Source of the DNA: Nitrospirota bacterium
Lineage (GTDB): Bacteria; Nitrospirota; Thermodesulfovibrionia; Thermodesulfovibrionales; UBA6898
DNA length: 64,000 bases
Direction of reading: 5' to 3'
NCBI GenBank assembly: GCA_016235245.1
Contig: JACRLO010000021.1
Coordinates: 62,001-126,000, forward strand
Shown here piece by piece: positions 42,843 through 54,628 of the stretch. Both the position numbers and the translations under genes were made by a program. Position 1 is the stretch's first letter; every line of letters begins with the position of its first letter. The notes beneath the pieces are model-generated. The model was given only the letters and a program-made list of their open reading frames with translations. It made no database searches and was not told the DNA's origin.

Positions 42843-43634
42843 ATGTTTCAAGCAGTGAAAGAACTCCTCATTATTATTGCTTTTTTTCTCTGTCCCTGCG
42901 AGATTTTCGCCTTTGATATTTCTGGGCTGCAGCCTGTTGCATCCGACGGTGTTTTTTCGACATTCAGCGCAGAAAGTCTTCAGAAAAACAAGTCATCGAT
43001 CGAACTGTCATTTGAACGCTCAAAGGAGCCGGATTTCTATAGAGTTCAGCTTAAGGGAGCCTATGGGATTAGTGATCATCTTGAAGTCATGGTCACCATT
43101 CCTTATGTTTATGACTATCTTGGGTCAGTTGACGGGCTTGAGGATGTAGCCCTCGGCTTCAAGCACCGCTTTTATGACGAGGGCAAATACGGTCCTTCTC
43201 TGGCTTATATTGTTACCGCATCGCTTCCTGCTGGGAATGATCGGCTTTCGAGCGGAGGCCGCACAGGCATAGGACTTATTCTGAGTAAGCGGCTCGGGCC
43301 CTTCCGCGGGAATTTCAATATCTTTTATGAAAAACCTGGCAAAGGCAGCCTTCAAAGTGAGATATTGTTTGCTTCCGGCGTTGAATTTTCGGCAACGCAT
43401 AAGTCGGATATTCTCGCCGAATTCCTTGCGAGAAAGGTACATTTTTCAAAAGAATATGATCAATTGGAAGCACGCTTCGGCTATCGGCTTAAGACCTCTG
43501 ATTTCATTTATACCACAATCGGAGTGGGCGCAGACTTTAAGGCCAGATCACCGGAATTCAGACTTATGGTATCGTTCAGTTTTACGAATGCCAAAGGGGA
43601 GAAGAAGATCAGGAAAATTTATGAGGAAGAGTAG
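42843..43634 (+). CDS. predicted outer-membrane beta-barrel protein (MetA-pathway OMP-like)
   Basis: A 263-residue exported protein. After an N-terminal signal (hydrophobic core ~8-22), the rest alternates in the manner of beta strands, with G-I-S-D-H-L-E-V-M-V-T-I-P-Y, a G-L-x-D-V-x-L-G-F-K-H-R-F segment and T-A-S-L-P-A-G, as in the 'transporter' OMP family. The substrate is unknown. TTGACA (42818-42823) and TATGTT (42842-42847) suggest the message starts near 42854, so the in-frame GTG at 42855 may be the real, leaderless start. It precedes tatB by 19 bases. Confidence 0.78.
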   Translation: MFQAVKELLIIIAFFLCPCEIFAFDISGLQPVASDGVFSTFSAESLQKNKSSIELSFERSKEPDFYRVQLKGAYGISDHLEVMVTIPYVYDYLGSVDGLEDVALGFKHRFYDEGKYGPSLAYIVTASLPAGNDRLSSGGRTGIGLILSKRLGPFRGNFNIFYEKPGKGSLQSEILFASGVEFSATHKSDILAEFLARKVHFSKEYDQLEARFGYRLKTSDFIYTTIGVGADFKARSPEFRLMVSFSFTNAKGEKKIRKIYEEE

Positions 43635-43653
43635 GGAGGACTGAGGCCGGATT

Positions 43654-43932
43654 ATGTTTGATATAGGATTCCAGGAGCTGGTAATCATCTTTGTTGTTGC
43701 ACTTCTTGTCTTTGGACCGGAAAAGCTGCCGGAACTTGCCAGGACTATCGGCAAATGGATGACAGAGATTAAAAGAGGTGTTTATATCGCAAAAGGTCAG
43801 ATTGAAAGTGAACTCAATGTTGACTATAAGCTGCCTGATGAGGACCTTATCAAAAACCTTCCGAAGGATACCGTTCACGAAAATAACGTTCTTCCAGAAG
43901 CTGACGCAACCAAAAAAGAGGATAAGGCGTAA
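43654..43932 (+). CDS. tatB: Sec-independent translocase protein TatB/TatA-like
   Basis: A 92-residue Tat component: one N-terminal membrane helix (residues ~5-20), the F-G-P-E-K-L-P-E hinge at ~21-28, an amphipathic helix and an acidic tail. The glutamate in the membrane start (G-F-Q-E-L) and the F-G-P-E-K-L-P form favour TatB over TatA. With TatC directly downstream (adjacent start) it forms the twin-arginine exporter for folded proteins such as hydrogenases. Confidence 0.9.
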   Translation: MFDIGFQELVIIFVVALLVFGPEKLPELARTIGKWMTEIKRGVYIAKGQIESELNVDYKLPDEDLIKNLPKDTVHENNVLPEADATKKEDKA

Positions 43933-44703
43933 ATGGAAGAGCATAAAATGCCTCTTACCGAACATCTTACCGAACTCAGAAAGCGGATATTCGTCTCGCT
44001 TGGTTCAGTCCTTCTTATTTTTCTTGTTTCTTTCAATTTTTCGGGCGAAATCTTCGGTGCCCTTACACTTCCCCTGAAGGCAGAGATGAAACTGTCGATG
44101 ACAGCACCCTATATTCAGTTAATAGAAAAACCGTCGACACCGCTGGTTTTTCTTGCCCCTGCAGAGGCCTTCTGGATGCATTTCAAGGTCGCCTTTATGG
44201 CCGCGCTTGTTCTGTCTCTGCCGGTTATTTTTCTTCAATTCTGGAAATTTATTTCACCCGGTCTCTTGCCGAAAGAAAAAAAGTATTTCCTGCCTTTTCT
44301 TTTTTTTGCTACTCTGTTATTTTCGGTCGGCGCAGTTTTCTGCTTTCTGGTAGTCCTTCCCTTTGCCATGACCTTTCTGCTTGGGTATAAGACCGCGCAG
44401 TTGACTCCGATGCTCTCGGTGGGCAGCTATATTGATTTCTGCCTGAAGTTCATTCTTGCCTTTGGTGCAATTTTTGAACTGCCGCTCGTGATTATTTTTC
44501 TCACCAGATTTGGCATTGTCACGCCTTCAGCGCTTGCACGCAACAGAAAGTATGCGGTTCTTGCGGCCTTTATTGTTGCGGCAGTGCTTACGCCTACGCC
44601 TGACGCATTTAATCAGACCCTCATGGCCGTCCCCATCGTTCTTCTTTACGAGGTCGGTATCCTGCTGTCAAGGATCATGATTAGAAAGGAATTGCGTGGC
44701 TAA
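43933..44703 (+). CDS. tatC: Sec-independent protein translocase TatC
   Basis: A 256-residue membrane protein with six predicted helices. It has the N-terminal H-L-T-E-L-R-K-R signature that binds the twin-arginine signal, the F-x-x-P-x-E-A-F region near residue 75, and the conserved glutamate in F-E-L-P-L near 180. It starts immediately after the tatB stop and overlaps the next small gene by eight bases. Confidence 0.96.
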   Translation: MEEHKMPLTEHLTELRKRIFVSLGSVLLIFLVSFNFSGEIFGALTLPLKAEMKLSMTAPYIQLIEKPSTPLVFLAPAEAFWMHFKVAFMAALVLSLPVIFLQFWKFISPGLLPKEKKYFLPFLFFATLLFSVGAVFCFLVVLPFAMTFLLGYKTAQLTPMLSVGSYIDFCLKFILAFGAIFELPLVIIFLTRFGIVTPSALARNRKYAVLAAFIVAAVLTPTPDAFNQTLMAVPIVLLYEVGILLSRIMIRKELRG

Positions 44704-44974
44704 TATCAGGGGAAAAAGCAATAAGGCGCTTACGATGGACGTGGCCGAAGGATATGTTGCGGTAAATCCGATTTTCTTGAAGCCTTTCGATCCCGAAACC
44801 CTGAAAGAGTTCTATCACGAGATCGATAAAACCCAGAAATTTCTCCGCTCGGAAAAATTTCCGGCAAATGATATTGAGGCGATACGGATGAGAAACCTTA
44901 AACTCCAGCGGTTGTACCTCGCAACGGTCGTCATCAGAACGTTTGCGCGGGAACGCAGGTTAACGCTTGTTTAG
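44696..44974 (+). CDS. small conserved protein of unknown function
   Basis: A 92-residue soluble protein, mostly helical after residue 30 (F-D-P-E-T-L-K-E-F-Y and I-R-M-R-N-L-K-L-Q-R-L-Y). It has no cysteines and no signal. It overlaps tatC by eight bases and precedes the HEAT-repeat gene by 41 bases. I do not recognise a family; the tight coupling to tatC suggests co-expression. Confidence 0.65.
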   Translation: MANIRGKSNKALTMDVAEGYVAVNPIFLKPFDPETLKEFYHEIDKTQKFLRSEKFPANDIEAIRMRNLKLQRLYLATVVIRTFARERRLTLV

Positions 44975-45015
44975 CCGTCATTGACATCCCCCTATGCCTG
45001 TGATAAGTATTTAAC

Positions 45016-46665
45016 ATGGAAATACACGACGATCTGAAGGCAGCGAAAGATATCATTCAGGCGCTGCTCAAATCAAAAAAGATGATACGCATGTATCCAT
45101 CGAACAACCCTATTTACGTTAAAACCATTGAGGATACCTATGCCCGTTTCAAGGATTACTTTGACTATCGCGACGACCTGCTGCTAAAGATACGCCAGAA
45201 TGACATCACGTGGGAAAATGAACAGCTTTATTACAATGCAGAGAAAGATGACAATCTCGCTCTCTTCCTGTTTAAGGATGGCCTGAGAGAACTCACCTTC
45301 AAGAAGGGCCTGACCGCCGATGAAATGGAAGAGTTTCTGAAAATCACCGCTATGGACTTTGAGCGGGAGGTTCTGGACGACGATATTGTCACGCTCTTGT
45401 GGGAAAAGGATTTTCAGAATATACAGCATGTTGCTGACGACGTGATCCTTGCCGATGAGGACAATTACGAGATGAATGCGGTGGAGCAGATTACCGAGGC
45501 AAGCAATGATTCGGATAATGTATTAAAGGCGTATCAGGATGCCTTCAAGGAGGATGATGTCCTTAAAGATGTGGATGTCATACCTCTTAGCGACAAGGAT
45601 CTGCAGCACCTTATGCAGGAACTTGAGAGAGACGCGCAGGATAAATCCACTAAATTGGTTGATATACTCTTTGAGCTCATGTATCTCGCCGAATCGCGCA
45701 GTGATTTTGACGAACTCTCCGTCTACTTCATGAATGCGATCGAATATTCGATGACGCGGGGCGATATACCCATGGTCACAAACATCCTGTCGCGGCTGCA
45801 GGATGTCCTGAATGACAAAAACGTTGACGAGGAGATCAAAAAATATTTCAGAAAGATCATATCGTTTGCAGGAAGTGATCCCATCATTAAGCTCCTCGGT
45901 GAAATTCTTGACGCAGGGCAGGAGTTGGAAGATAAGATCATCGAGGACCTTGTAGCGCGTCTGGACAAAAATGCGGTAACGCCCTTAATGAACATTTTGG
46001 GAGAGCTCAAGAGCATCCATGCCCGAAAAGTCGTGATAGACGCACTCATCCATATCGGCCCGAAGGATATTATGACCCTTTCCAAGGGGTTGAATGATTC
46101 CCGCTGGTATGTGGTAAGAAATATTATTTTCATACTCAGAAAGATTTCCGACAAGAGGGCTGTAGAATTCCTGCTTAAAACGGTGCGGCATGCAGACATC
46201 AGGGTTCGAAAAGAAGTAATCAGGGCATTGGGCGAACTTGGCGGCGGAGGTGTGTTTCAGACTCTGAGGGAGTGCCTTGAAGACCCGGAGATTCAGGTGC
46301 GGTCGGCTGCTCTCAGGGCACTGGGAACGGTAGCCTCAGAAGCGGCTAAAAGAATTATCATGGACCGCATTAGTGATAAGACGTTCAGGGACAAGGACTT
46401 CGAAGAGAAGAAGGAATACTTTGAAGTCATTTCACACTGGAAAGATAAGGAAGTATCAGCGTTTCTTTCAGAAATCCTCAGGAAGAAATCGTTCTTCTTC
46501 GGAAGCGCCAAGATCGATGAGACCAGGGCCTGTGCCGCCTATGGACTCGGCCTTCTGGGAAATAGGGACGCGGTCGATCTGCTGCAGAAGTTCAAGGGAG
46601 AAAACAATAAGCTGGTCAGGGAGTTCTGCTATACTGCCATCAAGAGGCTCGACCATGGACAATAA
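45016..46665 (+). CDS. HEAT-repeat protein with N-terminal domain shared with the next gene
   Basis: A 549-residue cytoplasmic protein. Residues ~15-115 form an alpha/beta module (M-Y-P-S-N-N-P-I-Y, then L-Y-Y-N and F-L-F-K-D-G-L-R-E-L-T-F). The middle is acidic and helical, and residues ~300-545 carry HEAT / PBS-lyase-like repeats (for example V-R-K-E-V-I-R-A-L-G-E-L-G-G and V-R-S-A-A-L-R-A-L-G). HEAT arrays bind proteins. It overlaps the HD-GYP gene by 11 bases, implying a joint signalling role. Confidence 0.82.
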   Translation: MEIHDDLKAAKDIIQALLKSKKMIRMYPSNNPIYVKTIEDTYARFKDYFDYRDDLLLKIRQNDITWENEQLYYNAEKDDNLALFLFKDGLRELTFKKGLTADEMEEFLKITAMDFEREVLDDDIVTLLWEKDFQNIQHVADDVILADEDNYEMNAVEQITEASNDSDNVLKAYQDAFKEDDVLKDVDVIPLSDKDLQHLMQELERDAQDKSTKLVDILFELMYLAESRSDFDELSVYFMNAIEYSMTRGDIPMVTNILSRLQDVLNDKNVDEEIKKYFRKIISFAGSDPIIKLLGEILDAGQELEDKIIEDLVARLDKNAVTPLMNILGELKSIHARKVVIDALIHIGPKDIMTLSKGLNDSRWYVVRNIIFILRKISDKRAVEFLLKTVRHADIRVRKEVIRALGELGGGGVFQTLRECLEDPEIQVRSAALRALGTVASEAAKRIIMDRISDKTFRDKDFEEKKEYFEVISHWKDKEVSAFLSEILRKKSFFFGSAKIDETRACAAYGLGLLGNRDAVDLLQKFKGENNKLVREFCYTAIKRLDHGQ

Positions 46666-48058
46666 GCAGGAGCGTGAGCTGCATAAACATGCCAAGGAGC
46701 TCATCAATCAGCTCTCTGTGGTGCTGCGCACATCCCAGATACATGATGCAAATAATATTGCCCTCGTCTCTTCGATGAGCCGTCTTGTGGCGATGCTCAA
46801 TACGTTCATTGAGCAGGAAAAGATCATTACGCTCGAACTGCGAGGGGAGTTCTTCTACATCAACGAATATCGCATACGCTATTCGCTTGAATATCTGCTC
46901 AATTTCGATTTTCTGATACGGGAATTCAAGAAGCGCGAACTCGGGAGCGTTTCATTTAAAAATCAGATCAAATCGGAGGATATGAAGGCACTTATACGTG
47001 CCTGCATTGCAGCTTCATTCTCGCAGGAACCCTTTGAAGCTCTTGAAGAAAAAATGGCAGACGTACGAACGATCAGCGTCGGACGCTTGCAAAAAGTTGT
47101 CGAAGAGGATTCCTATGATGTAAGAAAAATGGTAAAAAAGACTTACTTCAATGCCGTGTCATTTACGCAGGGCGTCATGAACAAGATGAAGAGCGGCGAA
47201 AAGGTGAATATCAAGAAGGCAAAAAGGGTTGTCGAATCAATGGTAGACCAAATCCTCGAGGAAGAGCAGATGCTGCTCGGCATGACAGCCATCAAGGATT
47301 ATGACGAATACACGTATCATCATTCTGTAAATGTCAGCATTCTGTCGGTAGCCCTTGGACAGCGTTTGGGACTCAATCGCCGAATGCTGACGGAACTCGG
47401 CATGGTCGCATTGTTCCATGACCTGGGCAAGATGGAGATCCCCAATGAGGTCCTCAATAAACCGACCAATTTTACGGATGATGAGTGGAAAATCATCAGA
47501 AAGCATCCTGTCTGGGGCCTCAAGGCGGTATTGAAACTCAAAAAATTTGATGACCTTACCATAAAATCGGCCATCGTTGCATTTGAGCATCATATGAACT
47601 TCGACCTTTCGGGATATCCGAAGGTGCGCAAACCTCTTGAGCTTGAACTGTACAGCCGTATCGTCAGCCTCTCCGATCAGTATGATGCGATGACGTCGGC
47701 ACGAGTCTATTCGCGGACACCCATGTCCCCTGACAAGGCGCTCAGTATTATGATGGAGCGTGCAGGAACGCAGCTCGACCCGCTTTTATTTAAATTCTTT
47801 ACCAATATGGTCGGCATCTATCCCATCGGGACCCTTGTCATGCTTGACACAAAGGAGCTTGGTCTGGTCTGCGAGAGTAATCAGGTCTTTCCGGCGCGTC
47901 CCCGCGTTATGGTTATTGTCGACAGCAAGGGCAACAGGATAAAGGGTTCAACGGTCGATCTGACCGAAAAAAATGAACAGGAAGTCTTTCTGCGTTCAAT
48001 CAGCAAAACCATGGATCCCAACAAATACAAAATAAACCTCGCTGAATATCTGCTGTAA
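46655..48058 (+). CDS. HD-GYP domain protein, probable cyclic-di-GMP phosphodiesterase
   Basis: A protein of about 467 residues. Residues ~25-115 resemble the N-terminal module of the preceding HEAT protein. A helical linker leads to the HD-GYP domain (~200-390) with H-H-S-V-N-V, the H-D-L-G-K metal motif, E-H-H and a G-Y-P motif (F-D-L-S-G-Y-P). HD-GYP proteins hydrolyse cyclic-di-GMP or cGAMP. The ATG at 46655 fits best; an open frame continues upstream but is antisense-like. No GGDEF partner is nearby. Confidence 0.9.
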   Translation: MDNKQERELHKHAKELINQLSVVLRTSQIHDANNIALVSSMSRLVAMLNTFIEQEKIITLELRGEFFYINEYRIRYSLEYLLNFDFLIREFKKRELGSVSFKNQIKSEDMKALIRACIAASFSQEPFEALEEKMADVRTISVGRLQKVVEEDSYDVRKMVKKTYFNAVSFTQGVMNKMKSGEKVNIKKAKRVVESMVDQILEEEQMLLGMTAIKDYDEYTYHHSVNVSILSVALGQRLGLNRRMLTELGMVALFHDLGKMEIPNEVLNKPTNFTDDEWKIIRKHPVWGLKAVLKLKKFDDLTIKSAIVAFEHHMNFDLSGYPKVRKPLELELYSRIVSLSDQYDAMTSARVYSRTPMSPDKALSIMMERAGTQLDPLLFKFFTNMVGIYPIGTLVMLDTKELGLVCESNQVFPARPRVMVIVDSKGNRIKGSTVDLTEKNEQEVFLRSISKTMDPNKYKINLAEYLL

Positions 48059-48094
48059 TAAAGACGCATTCTGCAGCGTTGTGCCATGAAAATA

Positions 48095-48124
48095 TTGACT
48101 TTTTCTATGCTTATCGTATTTAAT
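48095..48124 (+). promoter_or_regulatory. sigma-70 type promoter of rplU-rpmA
   Basis: TTGACT (48095-48100) is followed by TATTTA (48117-48122, 16-base spacing) or TTTAAT (48119-48124, 18-base spacing). GGAGGTGA stands before the rplU start at 48148. Confidence 0.6.
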
Positions 48125-48147
48125 ATCTGATCGGAGGTGAGTTAACT

Positions 48148-48465
48148 ATGTACGCGATTATTGATGCAGCAGGTTTTCAGATTAAGGTAGCACCGGGCGA
48201 TACCGTTAAGGTCCAAAAACTAACGACTTCGGGTGACATGAATGTCACCTTTGACAAGGTTTTACTCGTTTCAAAAGACGAAACGACCGTAATCGGCAGT
48301 CCTTATGTGAAGAACGCATCGGTCAGGGCTGAGATTTTGAAGGACGATAAGGCCAGGAAAGTAATTATCTTCAAGAAAAAGCCCCGCAAGGGCCACAAGA
48401 AGCTGAGGGGGCACCGTCAACCGTACTCTCTCGTAAAAATTCAGGATATTGTAGTCGGAGGATAG
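48148..48465 (+). CDS. rplU: 50S ribosomal protein L21
   Basis: A 105-residue large-subunit protein. The start M-Y-A-I-I-D-A-x-G-x-Q, V-x-x-G-D-T-V-x-V-x-K-L, and the late K-K-R-x-x-K-x-x-G-H-R-Q-P-Y-x-x-V-x-I segment identify it. A GGAGGTGA ribosome-binding site is eight bases before the ATG. rpmA follows two bases after its stop. Confidence 0.98.
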   Translation: MYAIIDAAGFQIKVAPGDTVKVQKLTTSGDMNVTFDKVLLVSKDETTVIGSPYVKNASVRAEILKDDKARKVIIFKKKPRKGHKKLRGHRQPYSLVKIQDIVVGG

Positions 48466-48466
48466 C

Positions 48467-48730
48467 ATGGCACACAAAAAAGGAGTCGGAAGTTCAAGGA
48501 ACGGGCGTGATAGTCAGTCACAACGCCTCGGGATAAAAAGGTTTGGCGGCCAGATCGTCAGGGCGGGAAATATCCTCGTCAGACAGAGAGGGACCAAGTT
48601 TCATCCGGGGAATAATGTTGGGAAAGGTTCTGACGATACACTTTTTTCACTGATCGATGGAGTGGTCCAGTTCGAGAGAAAAGACAGCGTTAGACTAAAG
48701 ATAAGCGTTTATCCTGCAGTTCAGCAATAA
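48467..48730 (+). CDS. rpmA: 50S ribosomal protein L27
   Basis: An 87-residue protein with the unmistakable start A-H-K-K-G[10 protein letters not shown], the [10 protein letters not shown] segment and the G-D-D-T-L-F-S-L motif. The N-terminus begins directly with A-H-K-K, so there is no cleavable extension as in Firmicutes. It forms the rplU-rpmA-obgE string. Confidence 0.98.
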   Translation: MAHKKGVGSSRNGRDSQSQRLGIKRFGGQIVRAGNILVRQRGTKFHPGNNVGKGSDDTLFSLIDGVVQFERKDSVRLKISVYPAVQQ

Positions 48731-50898
<2,168 letters not shown>

Positions 50899-51420
50899 CG
50901 CTTCCCGTTAATTTTTTCAGTTCCTTTCTCGCTTTTTCGAACATATCCAGCCCTTTCGGCTCTTTGTAATCCTGGTAAGTATAGGGCATCGGATTGAATC
51001 TATTACCCTGAAAGTAAAGTGCAACCTCCCCGTAGATCCCCTTCCCAAGATAGAGCCTGTGAGAATAATCCTTGGCCGATGCAAGAACTACCTTTGAAGA
51101 AGTAATATACCCAGGATCGACATTGATCCTTCTTTTCCCGTTATGAGAGAACGCATCTTCCAGGCGGTTTGTCTCCAGTTTGATTTCCGGCAGCGTCGAC
51201 GCGTCAAAAAGACTGCTAAAAAAAATGAAGCGCCGCAAAACGGGAGTCCCGAGTTCTTTATCGTAATAATGCGAGTGGCTCCAGAGGGCTTCGGGGCTTT
51301 CCAAAAGGGTGTCGCCAAAACGCTCCTTAAATATCGGAAGCGATGCCTCTAAGACCTCTTTGGATACAAAGAGCAGCGCCAAAAAGAGAAGTGCCTTCTC
51401 GGGAGGATGCGGCGTTCCCA

Positions 51421-51954
51421 TTATTCAGAAAGCAGTGAATTGATAAAAGCCTTTGCCTCGGATGAATTCCAGTCAGCGGGCCCGATTACCCGTTTTCTCA
51501 GTGCTCCCTTCTTGTCGATCAGATATGTTTCCGGCACGCCTGTTACCCCATACTGTTTAGCCGAGATGCCATTAGTATCAGTGAAGAGCGGGAACGTGTA
51601 GCCGTTTGCCTGCATATAGGCGGCTGCAGTCCTTACGTCGTCCTTATAAAGAATCGTTACCATGAGGAACGTGTCGTTCTTCTGTAATTCCCGGTGAAGT
51701 GCTTCTATTGAAGGCATCTCCTCTTTGCAGGGCATACACCATGATGCCCAGAAATTGACAAATACAACTTTGCCTTTTAGCTGGGCCATGTCCAGTGCCC
51801 GGTCTGTCCTGGCATCCCTGACATCGAGCTTCGGGGCGCGTACCCCCTCGGCCACTTCAGTTTTTTTCTCAGAGCAGGAAGTAGCGAAAACTATTATACC
51901 GGCAAGAAATACCCGGCCAAGGATACCGAAAAAGTGTTTCATCTGATTGGACAT
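51421..51954 (-). CDS. TlpA/ResA-family thiol-disulfide oxidoreductase lipoprotein
   Basis: A 177-residue lipoprotein with lipobox F-A-T-S-C (C27) and redox site W-C-M-P-C at C73/C76. It is followed by K-E-E-M-P, and the cis-proline motif G-V-P-E-T-Y lies near residue 138. It is the second TlpA-like protein in the window. The ATG at 51954 is six bases after clpC; an in-frame ATG at 51942 is an alternative. It probably reduces periplasmic disulfides, for example in cytochrome c assembly, although no ccm/ccs genes are here. Confidence 0.9.
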   Translation of the reverse strand: MSNQMKHFFGILGRVFLAGIIVFATSCSEKKTEVAEGVRAPKLDVRDARTDRALDMAQLKGKVVFVNFWASWCMPCKEEMPSIEALHRELQKNDTFLMVTILYKDDVRTAAAYMQANGYTFPLFTDTNGISAKQYGVTGVPETYLIDKKGALRKRVIGPADWNSSEAKAFINSLLSE

Positions 51955-51960
51955 TCCTTT

Positions 51961-54402
51961 CTAATTGACACCGGACAGGACTGACGCCTCGTCAGCAATA
52001 ACAAATACCGGCGTTCCTGCCTCCAGCAACACTCTAATCTTATGGCCACCCTTGAAATTGCCCTTCAGTATCTCTTCCGAAAGGGTGTCCTCAATCTCCC
52101 TCTGGATTGCTCTTCTCATCGGTCGAGCCCCATACGCAGGTTTAAAATGCTTATCCAGCAACCATTCTTTGACTTCGTGAGACAACTCAACAACGAGTTC
52201 CTGGTCAATAAGCTCCTTGTTCATTTCGTCTACGAGCAGATCGATAACGGAAAGGAGATGACTCTTGTCCAGCGGATGGAATACCACAATCTCATCGACG
52301 CGGTTCAGAAACTCCGGATTAAAGGTCTTTTTCAGCTCACTCAGGACATTTTCCTTGATGTTTTCGTAGATCTCTCCCGATTCATGCCGCTGGAATCCCA
52401 GCGGTGTAGCCTTCTCGATAATTCGCGCGCCGAGGTTGGACGTCATGATAATCAGCGTATTTCTGAAATCGACTTTTCTGCCAAAATTGTCCGTCAGGAC
52501 ACCTTCGTCGAGGACCTGCAACAGCATATTAAAGACATCCGGATGAGCTTTTTCGATTTCATCGAACAGGATGACCGCATACGGTTTTTTTCTGACCCGC
52601 TCGGTGAGCATTCCTCCCTCTTCATATCCGACATAGCCGGGGGGTGCACCGGTCAATTTCGAAACATTGAACCGCTCCATATACTCGGACATGTCGATTT
52701 TTATAAGTGCACTTTCATCATTGAACATGAACTCGGCAAGCGCTTTTGCAAGTTCAGTCTTTCCGACGCCTGTCGGGCCGAGAAAAAAGAATGAACCGAT
52801 TGGACGTTTGGCACTTTTCAGGCCGGCCCTGGAACGGCGGATAGCCCGTGACACGGCCCTGATTGCTTCTTCCTGCGCAATGATGCGATGATGAAGTTCA
52901 TCTTCCATCCTGATAAGCTTGTCTGATTCGCGCTCTTCTATCTTGACAATCGGGATGCCCGTCATCTTCGCAACCGTATAGGCAACGTCATCTTCATTCA
53001 TGACCGGTATTTCTCTGCTCAGGCGCTCCTTCCATGAATTCTGCATCTGCTCAAACAGTTTCTTAAGCTTGTCTTCCTCCATACGAACAGCAGAAGCTTT
53101 TTCCAGATCATGAAGTTTGATATACAGGTTCTTTTCCTTTGAGAGTCTGTTCAGTTTGAACTCCATATCCTTAAGCTCAAAAGGAGGGGTCTGTCGCTTC
53201 AATTTGATGCGAGCTCCAGTTTCATCAATCACGTCAATGGCCTTGTCAGGAAGAAATCTGTCCGGGATATAACGGTCAGACAGTTTGGCTGATGAACTCA
53301 GCGCCTCAGGAGCAATTTTGACCTTATGGTGTGATTCATACCGGGATTTTAATCCTGCAAGAATATCTACGGTTGTAGATACATCAGGCGGCTGGACATA
53401 GATAGGCTGGAATCTCCGCTCCAGTGCCCTGTCTTTCTGGATATATTTTCTGTATTCGTCAGGCGTTGTCGCCCCGATACACTGGATCTCTCCGCGCGAC
53501 AGAGCAGGCTTCAGCATGCTGGAGGCATCAATTGAGCCCTCTGCCGCACCGGCTCCGATCAGCGTATGAAGTTCGTCGATAAAGAGGATGATATTATCAG
53601 CCTGAACGATCTCCTTCATGACAATCTTAAGTCGTTCTTCAAACTGGCCGCGATATTTTGTACCGGCGATCAGCGCACCCAGATCAAGGGAAATGATCCT
53701 TTTGCCGATAAGGGTCTCCGGAATGTCACCGGACACAATACGCTGGCAGAGCCCCTCAACAATTGCGGTTTTCCCGACCCCGGGTTCTCCGATGACCACA
53801 GGGTTATTCTTCATTCTTCTGCCGAGCACCTGAAGCAGACGCTCTATCTCATCTTCCCTGCCAATCACCGGGTCCAGACGGTTCTCTTTTGCGAGCATGG
53901 TGAGGTCCCTGCCGAATTCATCAAGGGCAGGGGTGCTGCTTTTCTTCTCCCTCGCCTGAACATAAGACTTCATCGAGAGATTGATGGTAAGCTGACGGGC
54001 GCCAAGAAGATTTGCTCCCAAATTGCGAAGGATCTTGCCTGCTATCCCTTCGTCCTCACGAATGAGGCCGAGCAGCAGATGTTCACTGCCAATGTAGTTA
54101 TGGCCGAGCAGTCTCGCTTCTTCGACTGCCAGTTCAAGTACTTTTTTCGCTCTTGGGGTAAAGGGGATATCACCAAAGCTGAGAAGATTCATCCCTGCAG
54201 GGAGATTTCTTTCAACTTCCATACGAAGTTCCTCTATGGTCAGGCCCATTTTCTTCAATATCGCAACGGGCAGTCCATCTTCCTCTCTCAGTATTGCCAG
54301 GAGAAGGTGCTCGGTTCCAAGATAATCATTCTGCCTTTTTTCTGCTTCTTCTTTGGCAAAGATGATGACCTTTCTTCCACGTTCTGTAAATTTCTCAAAC
54401 AT
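51961..54402 (-). CDS. clpC: ATP-dependent Clp protease ATP-binding subunit ClpC
   Basis: An 813-residue Hsp100 unfoldase. The double Clp-N repeat covers ~1-145, the first AAA+ module has G-E-P-G-V-G-K-T at 205-212, a UVR-type coiled linker lies around 420-455, and the second AAA+ module has G-P-T-G-V-G-K-T near 550. A C-terminal ClpB-D2-small domain ends the protein. Size and UVR linker identify ClpC rather than ClpA or ClpB. Neither mcsA/mcsB nor ctsR is adjacent. A sigma-70 promoter lies 37 bases upstream, with AAAAGGAG before the ATG. Confidence 0.95.
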   Translation of the reverse strand: MFEKFTERGRKVIIFAKEEAEKRQNDYLGTEHLLLAILREEDGLPVAILKKMGLTIEELRMEVERNLPAGMNLLSFGDIPFTPRAKKVLELAVEEARLLGHNYIGSEHLLLGLIREDEGIAGKILRNLGANLLGARQLTINLSMKSYVQAREKKSSTPALDEFGRDLTMLAKENRLDPVIGREDEIERLLQVLGRRMKNNPVVIGEPGVGKTAIVEGLCQRIVSGDIPETLIGKRIISLDLGALIAGTKYRGQFEERLKIVMKEIVQADNIILFIDELHTLIGAGAAEGSIDASSMLKPALSRGEIQCIGATTPDEYRKYIQKDRALERRFQPIYVQPPDVSTTVDILAGLKSRYESHHKVKIAPEALSSSAKLSDRYIPDRFLPDKAIDVIDETGARIKLKRQTPPFELKDMEFKLNRLSKEKNLYIKLHDLEKASAVRMEEDKLKKLFEQMQNSWKERLSREIPVMNEDDVAYTVAKMTGIPIVKIEERESDKLIRMEDELHHRIIAQEEAIRAVSRAIRRSRAGLKSAKRPIGSFFFLGPTGVGKTELAKALAEFMFNDESALIKIDMSEYMERFNVSKLTGAPPGYVGYEEGGMLTERVRKKPYAVILFDEIEKAHPDVFNMLLQVLDEGVLTDNFGRKVDFRNTLIIMTSNLGARIIEKATPLGFQRHESGEIYENIKENVLSELKKTFNPEFLNRVDEIVVFHPLDKSHLLSVIDLLVDEMNKELIDQELVVELSHEVKEWLLDKHFKPAYGARPMRRAIQREIEDTLSEEILKGNFKGGHKIRVLLEAGTPVFVIADEASVLSGVN

Positions 54403-54439
54403 TCTTAACTCCTTTTGAGAGCCTTTTTCTCTTAGATAA

Positions 54440-54469
54440 ATTTTACTGTGTTCATCCGTGGATTGTCAA
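54440..54469 (-). promoter_or_regulatory. sigma-70 promoter of clpC
   Basis: Minus-strand TTGACA (54464-54469) and TAAAAT (54440-54445), 18-base spacing. No CIRCE or CtsR-like repeat was seen beside it, so heat regulation by those repressors is not supported. The rest of the gap up to 54628 shows nothing I can name. Confidence 0.75.
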
Positions 54470-54628
54470 TAAATGCTTTATTTCGCAAGGGGTTATGAGA
54501 AGAGCATTATAGAGCAGAACCAAGTGTACAGCATAGGCGCAGGTCGGCTCCGAGATTTACCGATATCCGCAGACGCATGAGAAATTACGCAGAGTCAGCT
54601 GTTCGCAGAAGAAGAAAAACCGCTGCTG

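Noticed and set aside
53566-54408. 280-residue plus-strand reading frame
   Set aside because: Lies entirely antisense to clpC, whose domains are unmistakable; no recognisable motifs and no ribosome-binding site.
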